This document shows positions 5,578 through 9,348 of a stretch of DNA of 9,348 bases, in pieces; position 1 is the first letter of the stretch, and each line of letters begins with the position of its first letter. The notes under the pieces were generated by a model. That model did not search any database. It saw nothing but the letters and a program-made list of their open reading frames with translations, and was not told the DNA's origin. Location of the stretch: positions 1 through 9,348 of the forward strand of contig JAGVWL010000054.1 in assembly GCA_018304285.1 (NCBI GenBank), in the 5' to 3' direction. Source of the stretch: Microcaldota archaeon. Its GTDB lineage: Archaea; Micrarchaeota; Micrarchaeia; Norongarragalinales; Norongarragalinaceae. The translations under genes were made by a program, and so were the position numbers.

Positions 5578-6018
5578 ATGGATGAAAAAGATGAACGTAT
5601 TTTGGACGTTCTCGAAGGGAATTCGCGGCTTTCCACCGCCGGTATTTCGCGGAAAACGCGGATTCCGCGGGTCACGGTGCACGAGCGGATTCAGAAGCTG
5701 AAGCAAAGCGGGGTCATAGAAAAGTTCACGGTGAAGCTCGACCGCGGGAAGATGGGTTTGCCTTCGACGGCGTTCGTGCTCGTTTCTTACTCGCACAACC
5801 AAAAGCAGAACCAGCGCAAGCTCGCTAAGCAGATAGCTCTATTGGCGCGCGTGAAGGAAGTGCACATCATCGGAGGGGAGTGGGATTTGCTCGTGAAAAT
5901 CGTGGGCCCTTCGATTGAAGAGATAGGGCGCGTGGTCGTCGACAAAATCCGCGAGTTTGAAGGCGTGGGCAAGACGATGACCATCTCGTCGTGGGAAAAG
6001 GCGAAGGAAGAACTCTAG
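5578..6018 (+). CDS. Lrp/AsnC family transcriptional regulator 2
   Basis: A 146-aa protein with an N-terminal winged helix-turn-helix (MDEKDERILDVLEGNSRLST, then RIPRVTVHERIQKLKQSGVI) and a C-terminal RAM domain (HIIGGEWDLLVKIVG, ending EGVGKTMTISSWEKAKEEL). Family members use the RAM domain to oligomerise and sense small molecules, often amino acids. The frame stays open far upstream (from 5332, into the divergent gene), but the ATG at 5578 gives the standard N-terminus and fits the TATA box. It is divergent from the AsnA-like asparagine synthetase, so control of that gene in response to Asn, Asp or Gln is a reasonable guess from position. It is clearly distinct in sequence from the other two Lrp proteins here. 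Its stop lies 7 bp from the stop of the convergent GNAT gene. Confidence 0.93.
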   Translation: MDEKDERILDVLEGNSRLSTAGISRKTRIPRVTVHERIQKLKQSGVIEKFTVKLDRGKMGLPSTAFVLVSYSHNQKQNQRKLAKQIALLARVKEVHIIGGEWDLLVKIVGPSIEEIGRVVVDKIREFEGVGKTMTISSWEKAKEEL

Positions 6019-6025
6019 GTTTCGT

Positions 6026-7246
6026 TTAAACCGTTTGTTTGGGTTGCCTGCCGACTAACTCGCCAAACTTTTCCTCGACCGTCCCCCTGGACATGGGCGT
6101 ATATCCGAAATGCTTTCTTACGGTGTTCACGAGCTTTCTGGCGGTGGTGAGCCTGTCGTGATACGGGTTGTAAGCCATGCCGTGGTCGAACAGAGTGGGC
6201 TGGTCAGGAGATGCTCTCCTGCGGTACAGCCTGGTCAAGACTTCGGGAATCAATATTCTAGTTATGACTTCAATGCGTTTTTTTTGGCTCATCTTTATTC
6301 CGAGAGGGGTAAGCCTGCTTTGAGATACCCCGTCTATCATTTTTTTCCAGGTTTCCTCGTGTCTTCCTTCAATTTCGCCGTTTTCGGTGCACGAAGGGAC
6401 GGCTTCAACAAACTTTTGGAGGGTTGAATTCAATCCTTCGTACCAAAGCTTGTTGTATCGTTCGGTCCTCCCTATGGCGACTGGCGCCCAGTAGATTCTT
6501 TTTTTTGCCTGCGGGTCGAACGTGGGTTCGTGCAGCACATAGCCCAGTTCTTCAAACCACGGGAAGTTTTCCGGGCTTACGGCGACGAAAAACACTTTGG
6601 TTTTGTTCGCTTTTCGGGCGATTTCCATTCCCTTCTGCATCAGTGCGCTTCCCACTCCCCGCTTGCGAAATTCGGGGTGCACTATCAAATCTATGAAAAA
6701 GTGGTGTTCTGAAAACAACGGCGGTTTTTTCGTGGTCGGCACCGGATTTTCGTAAAGCCTCCGGAATTCCTCGAAGCGCTTGCTGGACGAGAAAAACGCT
6801 CCGACTATCCTGCCCGTTTTCTTGTCTACCGCCTTGAACACTTCGCACGTTTTTATTCTCCTTTCGAATTCTTCCCGTTCGCTTCGCAACGCAGGGTCTT
6901 CAAAGCAAAGTTTTTCGAGCTCGTGGAGTTCGTCCAGGTTGCGAAGGGTCGCCGGCTTTATTTCGATGCCTGGCGGGGTTGAAATGCGCCGGTAGGGAGG
7001 CAGGACCCTCAGCTTGTGTTCTCTCCTTATTTCAAGCTCATCTTCGCCAGAAAGACCGGTGATTCGCAAATGCATTCTAGCCTTCGGGTCTAAAGTTTTC
7101 GAAACGGGCCTTAAATGAATGCGTTCCAGCTTCCCGCCTTTTTCTCCTACATGCCGCCTCATTCTAGCGAGCCTTTCGCTGGGAATGCTTTCCCGCACGA
7201 AATACTCGACCTGGGGCCTCAAATAACCTGGTTTTGCAGAGGGCAT
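6026..7246 (-). CDS. GNAT-family N-acetyltransferase domain protein with extra N- and C-terminal regions
   Basis: A 406-aa soluble, basic protein. A GNAT acetyltransferase domain fills about residues 94-256, with the acetyl-CoA motif in HHFFIDLIVHPEFRKRGVGS (181-200; RKRGVG is the pyrophosphate loop), followed by VFFVAVSPENFPWFEELGY, the usual late strand and helix. Residues 1-93 and 260-406 match nothing I recognise; both are rich in Arg and Lys, and the tail contains LFDHGMAYNPYHDRLTTARK. The substrate cannot be inferred; small-molecule amines and protein or RNA targets are all possible. The ATG at 7246 follows Lrp3 by 38 bp on the same strand, so the two may be co-transcribed, although a TATA-like GTTTTAAGC overlaps the Lrp3 stop codon and could give it its own promoter. 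It converges on Lrp2. Confidence 0.85.
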   Translation of the reverse strand: MPSAKPGYLRPQVEYFVRESIPSERLARMRRHVGEKGGKLERIHLRPVSKTLDPKARMHLRITGLSGEDELEIRREHKLRVLPPYRRISTPPGIEIKPATLRNLDELHELEKLCFEDPALRSEREEFERRIKTCEVFKAVDKKTGRIVGAFFSSSKRFEEFRRLYENPVPTTKKPPLFSEHHFFIDLIVHPEFRKRGVGSALMQKGMEIARKANKTKVFFVAVSPENFPWFEELGYVLHEPTFDPQAKKRIYWAPVAIGRTERYNKLWYEGLNSTLQKFVEAVPSCTENGEIEGRHEETWKKMIDGVSQSRLTPLGIKMSQKKRIEVITRILIPEVLTRLYRRRASPDQPTLFDHGMAYNPYHDRLTTARKLVNTVRKHFGYTPMSRGTVEEKFGELVGRQPKQTV

Positions 7247-7281
7247 TCAGATCAATCTCTCATTAACTTGCTTTGCAAACG

Positions 7282-7292
7282 CGCTTAAAACC
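7282..7292 (-). promoter_or_regulatory. Possible TATA box of the GNAT gene, overlapping the Lrp3 stop codon
   Basis: On the minus strand TGGTTTTAAGC includes the Lrp3 TAA stop and resembles the other TATA-like boxes here. A start about 26 nt downstream would fall near 7261, about 15 nt before the GNAT ATG. It may be coincidental, and readthrough from Lrp3 remains possible. Confidence 0.3.
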
Positions 7293-7794
7293 ACTCGTGT
7301 TCGGGGTAGGGCGCGCCGTTTTCCTTCAAGCCGTATGCGAAAAACGTTTTGCTTCCCTTCACTCCCGGAATCCTGTATATTTTTTGGACGGTCTGGGCGA
7401 ACTCCCTCCTGTCCCTCGCCCGGAAGAACACTATGGCGTCAAAATCTCCACTGACTCCGTAAACCGCTTCCGTTTCGGGCATTTTTACCAGCTTTTCCAT
7501 GACTTCGTAAAACTTCGAGGATTCTATTTCGAGTGTCTGGAACGCGCTGAACTCGAACCCTATCTTAACGAAATCCACCAGCGCTGAGTATCCAGTGACG
7601 ACTTTGTTTTTTTCCAACTTGCGTGTCCTGTTGATTATGGTTACGGGCGAAACCTTGAGCTTCTTCGCGAGCTCGCGCCAAGTCTTCTTGCAATTCCCCC
7701 GCAATTCTTCGAGGATTGCGGAATCCAACTCATCCAGCTTAATTTTGTTAATCTGTGCTTCACGGTTTTCAAGCCCTTGCTTAATTTTATTCAT
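7285..7794 (-). CDS. Lrp/AsnC family transcriptional regulator 3
   Basis: A 169-aa protein with an N-terminal extension of about 20 charged residues (MNKIKQGLENREAQINKIKL). The winged helix-turn-helix follows (LDELDSAILEELRGNCKKTW, then LKVSPVTIINRTRKLEKNKV), then the RAM domain (VYGVSGDFDAIVFFRARDRR). The tail ENGAPYPEHEWF is unusual and His/Pro-rich. The ATG at 7794 has GGTGGG 5 nt upstream (7800-7805), and an AT-rich TATA-like ATTAAATAAAC lies at about 7815-7826. It is a third Lrp paralogue distinct from the two associated with glnA and asparagine synthetase. Its nearest possible targets are itself, the GNAT gene downstream and the divergent small membrane-protein gene. The ligand is unknown. 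Confidence 0.92.
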   Translation of the reverse strand: MNKIKQGLENREAQINKIKLDELDSAILEELRGNCKKTWRELAKKLKVSPVTIINRTRKLEKNKVVTGYSALVDFVKIGFEFSAFQTLEIESSKFYEVMEKLVKMPETEAVYGVSGDFDAIVFFRARDRREFAQTVQKIYRIPGVKGSKTFFAYGLKENGAPYPEHEWF

Positions 7795-7812
7795 TTTTAC
7801 CCACCAAAAGTT

Positions 7813-7828
7813 TAGTTTATTTAATAAA
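7813..7828 (-). promoter_or_regulatory. TATA-like promoter of Lrp regulator 3
   Basis: The minus strand reads ATTTTATTAAATAAAC, the most AT-rich TATA-like box in the window, centred near 7821. The expected transcription start is near 7796, almost at the ATG (7794). The GGTGGG motif at 7800-7805 would be in the message only if transcription starts slightly earlier, so leadered and leaderless starts are both possible. Confidence 0.45.
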
Positions 7829-7861
7829 ATGGAAGAAATCCTTATTAAGCGTTAAGGAAAG

Positions 7862-7961
7862 GTATATTCGGCTTTAAGGTGGGAAGAGGTCGTTTTTCTC
7901 AAAGCAACCCCAAGGAGGAAAGTCCCTTTTTCCCATAAAGCCAAACTCGCGCTTGGCGCTT
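7862..7961 (+). promoter_or_regulatory. Leader region upstream of the 56-aa membrane ORF
   Basis: TATA-like TATATT (7863-7868) and CTTTAAGG (7872-7879) could start a transcript near 7890-7900. The resulting leader contains a very strong GGAGG (7914-7918) with no ATG, GTG or TTG at a usable distance, and a hairpin GCCAA(8-nt loop)TTGGC at 7940-7957 just before the ATG at 7962. The GGAGG also lies in the 14-mer plus region shared with the glnA 3' end. A structured leader or a small RNA is possible; no known riboswitch was recognised. Confidence 0.3.
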
Positions 7962-8132
7962 ATGCAAGTGTTTCCGAGCGGGTTTGAAAGCACCGAATCG
8001 GTAGCGCTGATTGCCCTGCTCGCCATAGGATTGTTTGCCGGAAACGTTTTTCTAGTGGGAATTGCCTTGGCGTTTATCGCCTTGCTCCACAAGCCGCACG
8101 AGAGAAAGCCCGACCGGGACATTGCTTTTTGA
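7962..8132 (+). CDS. Small membrane protein, 56 aa
   Basis: This ORF encodes MQVFPSGFESTESVALIALL, then a continuous hydrophobic stretch through residue 42 (AIGLFAGNVFLVGIALAFIALL), then a basic tail HKPHERKPDRDIAF. It fits one long or two short membrane segments with a charged C-terminus. No family is recognised. Codon usage resembles the neighbours, and the antisense ORF over the same region is His/Cys/Pro-scattered and not protein-like, which favours this strand. There is no Shine-Dalgarno site close to the ATG; a strong GGAGG lies about 43 nt upstream, with a hairpin between. A second small membrane ORF of similar design follows 75 bp downstream. Confidence 0.55.
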   Translation: MQVFPSGFESTESVALIALLAIGLFAGNVFLVGIALAFIALLHKPHERKPDRDIAF

Positions 8133-8160
8133 CTTGCCGGCCTTTGCTCCTAAAAAAACA

Positions 8161-8173
8161 CGTTTTTAAAGTG
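8161..8173 (+). promoter_or_regulatory. TATA-like promoter of the 47-aa membrane ORF
   Basis: CGTTTTTAAAGTG contains the TATA-like TTTTTAAAG, centred near 8167. A start about 26 nt downstream would be near 8193, about 15 nt before the ATG at 8208. It lies in the gap between the two small membrane ORFs, so the second may be transcribed separately. Confidence 0.4.
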
Positions 8174-8207
8174 GAACGCCCAAAAAACTCCTTTCACAAA
8201 ATAGAAT

Positions 8208-8351
8208 ATGAACGTAATGTTTTTGGGCTTCAAGAACAACCTTTCCTTCCTTCTTTTCGCCCTGCTTTTTTACGCCATGTTGGCGCGAGACGGGGGACTC
8301 GCGCTAGCGTCCGCAGTGCTTCTCGGAATGTTCGTGATAACCGCAAAATAG
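8208..8351 (+). CDS. Small membrane protein, 47 aa
   Basis: This ORF encodes MNVMFLGFKNNLSFLLFALL then FYAMLARDGGLALASAVLLG and MFVITAK: two predicted membrane helices (about residues 11-25 and 30-45) joined by an ARDGG turn. No family is recognised. Support comes from the strongly hydrophobic, non-random composition, an upstream TATA-like box, and a stop 5 bp before the stop of the convergent hsp20 gene, which is how real genes pack here. It shares a rough plan with the 56-aa ORF upstream: a short N-terminus with a GF dipeptide, then a hydrophobic stretch with a central Gly-containing turn. The resemblance is too weak to claim paralogy. Confidence 0.55.
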   Translation: MNVMFLGFKNNLSFLLFALLFYAMLARDGGLALASAVLLGMFVITAK

Positions 8352-8356
8352 GCTTT

Positions 8357-8791
8357 CTATTCCACGCGCAGTTCCCTGCCTTTCGCTTTCGCGGTTTTGG
8401 GAACGCGCACTTCTAGAACGCCGTTCTTGAACGTGGCTTTGGCTTTTGCCGCATCCACCGGAGTAGCGAAGGGAATGTATTCCTTGTAACCCCTGAACCT
8501 GGCCGAGTAAGCCTTGTATTGGAATCCCTTCTCTTTCTTTTCATCTTCCTTGCTGTTTTTTTCTTCCACCTTCAAGCTCAACCCGTTTTCGTCCACTTTG
8601 AGTTTCACGTCTTCCTTCTTGATGCCGGGCAGTTCCGCAGTGATGACGATTTCCTCTTCGGTTTCGAAAGAGTCTATGAACGGGCGCGAGAAGTCTTCCC
8701 AAAACCTTTCCAGCCTCTTGGGCATGGGCGTATCGAAGTCGAGCCAGAGCCTGAACGGGTCGAGATACCGCTTTCCCTTCGTTTTGCCCAT
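8357..8791 (-). CDS. Small heat shock protein (Hsp20 / alpha-crystallin family)
   Basis: An ATP-independent chaperone that holds unfolding proteins, usually as large oligomers. The 144-aa protein has an N-terminal arm (MGKTKGKRYLDPFRLWLDFD), an alpha-crystallin domain from about residue 40 (SFETEEEIVITAELPGIKKE, later TFKNGVLEVRVPK, the conserved GVLxVxxPK), and a short tail GRELRVE whose LRV is probably the IXI-type oligomerisation motif. The frame stays open upstream to 8923, but that part overlaps the upstream gene and is basic and non-homologous. The ATG at 8791 has GGAGG 9 nt upstream (8801-8805) and gives a standard length. Only 5 bp separate it from the stop of the upstream VIT1-like gene, so the two are probably one operon. 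Archaeal hsp20 genes are commonly heat- or stress-induced; no operator is visible. Confidence 0.95.
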   Translation of the reverse strand: MGKTKGKRYLDPFRLWLDFDTPMPKRLERFWEDFSRPFIDSFETEEEIVITAELPGIKKEDVKLKVDENGLSLKVEEKNSKEDEKKEKGFQYKAYSARFRGYKEYIPFATPVDAAKAKATFKNGVLEVRVPKTAKAKGRELRVE

Positions 8792-8796
8792 TTTCG

Positions 8797-9348
8797 TCAA
8801 CCTCCGAGGAGCAGGAAGCTCGCTGCTGCCGCGGCGACTCCCGCCAAAAGCATTTTGAAGCCGTAAACGAGCGCGTTTTCCTTGCTTATGCTTCCCAGGA
8901 AACTTCCGAGCATGAACAGGCATGCGCCTGCGATGAAGGATGCAATCGGATAGGCTTGGGGCGCGGGGTAGAATGAAAACGGGCTTAGCACTACGAGCGT
9001 AGCTGCGAATGGCGAAAGCCCGTCAACTGCGGCGAGAAAGTATGCTGCGCTGGAGTGAGCCTTGCGCAACGCCTTTTTTTCCTCGTAGTCCTTGAACCAC
9101 GTTTCGTTGACTGCCTTCAAATCTATTTTTCGCTCGGCGCTTTCAGTGAGGAATACGCCGAGCCCGCCGCTCATTGCAATCGCAATTCCGGCGGAGATTC
9201 CTATGGTTAAAATCAGTGCGGAATCCTTTATTCCCCCGACGTAAGCGCCGCTCAAAAGCCCCACTGTAGTCAAAACCCCGTCGAAGGAGTTCATGACGAA
9301 ATAGCGCCTTGCGAGCCTCGTCACTCCGGCCTTCTTCAGGTAATCGTA
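8797..9348 (-). CDS. VIT1/CCC1-family membrane protein (TIGR00267-like), N-terminus outside window
   Basis: A membrane protein related to vacuolar-type iron/manganese transporters. The 183 visible residues contain the hallmark NSFDGVLTTVGLLSGAYVGG around the first helix. A second helix follows (ALILTIGISAGIAIAMSGGL), then a hydrophilic segment (ESAERKIDLKAVNETWFKDY) where family members carry metal-binding or coupling residues, then three more hydrophobic helices, the last ending AAAASFLLLGG. The frame is open to the window edge (YDYLKKAG before the GTG at 9324), so the true start lies outside; the GTG is possible but less likely. Metal export or storage is a family-level inference. Its stop overlaps the hsp20 ribosome-site region, suggesting co-transcription. 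Confidence 0.85.
   Translation of the reverse strand, partial: YDYLKKAGVTRLARRYFVMNSFDGVLTTVGLLSGAYVGGIKDSALILTIGISAGIAIAMSGGLGVFLTESAERKIDLKAVNETWFKDYEEKKALRKAHSSAAYFLAAVDGLSPFAATLVVLSPFSFYPAPQAYPIASFIAGACLFMLGSFLGSISKENALVYGFKMLLAGVAAAAASFLLLGG

Noticed and set aside
7911..7925. GGAGGAAAGTCC resembles the conserved 5' core (CR-I) of RNase P RNA
   Set aside because: No matching distal strand of the P4 helix or CR-IV/CR-V-like sequence (CAGAA...GGCTTA type) was found in the next 300 nt, and the following sequence is convincingly coding for a hydrophobic peptide.
7874..8122. 82-aa minus-strand ORF
   Set aside because: Its composition is not protein-like, it ends inside the leader, and it mirrors the plus-strand membrane ORF; no ribosome site or promoter fits it.
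8792..8923. 44-residue N-terminal extension of Hsp20
   Set aside because: It overlaps the upstream VIT1-like gene in another frame, is basic and low in similarity to any sHSP arm, and the ATG at 8791 has a strong GGAGG site.

Overview
This window is archaeal chromosome. The evidence is an AsnRS-derived asparagine synthetase of the type known from archaea, a class I-alpha glutamine synthetase, three Lrp/AsnC-type regulators, and a VIT1-like membrane protein and Hsp20 of archaeal type. TTTAAA/TTAAAT TATA-like boxes lie about 25-28 nt upstream of starts, and several starts look leaderless. Base composition is mixed (roughly half GC by eye), genes are tightly packed, and no non-coding stretch exceeds about 190 bp. 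I cannot assign a lineage below Archaea.

Layout: 1-140 is a structured 3' region with a hairpin plus T-run terminator for glnA (minus, 141-1448). A 189-bp divergent intergenic region holding a perfect 41-bp tandem duplication separates glnA from Lrp regulator 1 (plus, 1638-2087). A minus-strand block follows, in transcription order: AsnA-like asparagine synthetase (4584-5462), asnS (3231-4526), a single-domain asparaginase (2735-3220), a decayed copy of the asnS 3' end (2628-2734), and an unrecognised 175-aa protein (2096-2623). Lrp regulator 2 (plus, 5578-6018) is divergent from the asparagine synthetase, across a region rich in palindromes. A GNAT-domain protein (minus, 6026-7246) lies just downstream of Lrp regulator 3 (minus, 7285-7794). 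Two tiny membrane-protein ORFs (plus, 7962-8132 and 8208-8351) come next, then an Hsp20/VIT1-like pair (minus, 8357-8791 and 8797 to the window edge).

How the genes fit together: glutamine synthetase fixes ammonia into Gln, the AsnA-like enzyme fixes it into Asn, AsnRS charges tRNA-Asn, and asparaginase returns Asn to Asp plus ammonia. Three different Lrp/AsnC proteins, a family that often senses amino acids, sit in or beside this set. The left two-thirds therefore reads as an amide-nitrogen neighbourhood with local regulators.

The strongest unexpected signal is that the asparaginase gene is flanked by direct repeats of the last 35 codons of asnS. The intact copy ends the functional asnS. 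The second copy starts right after the asparaginase stop codon, carries a nonsense change and a 2-nt frameshift, and still ends in PFPRVINRAYP-stop. Within the conserved last 19 codons, 9 of 10 differences are silent. That means the two ends diverged as functional genes before one decayed, which points to replacement of asnS by a diverged homologue or insertion of a cassette at its 3' end.
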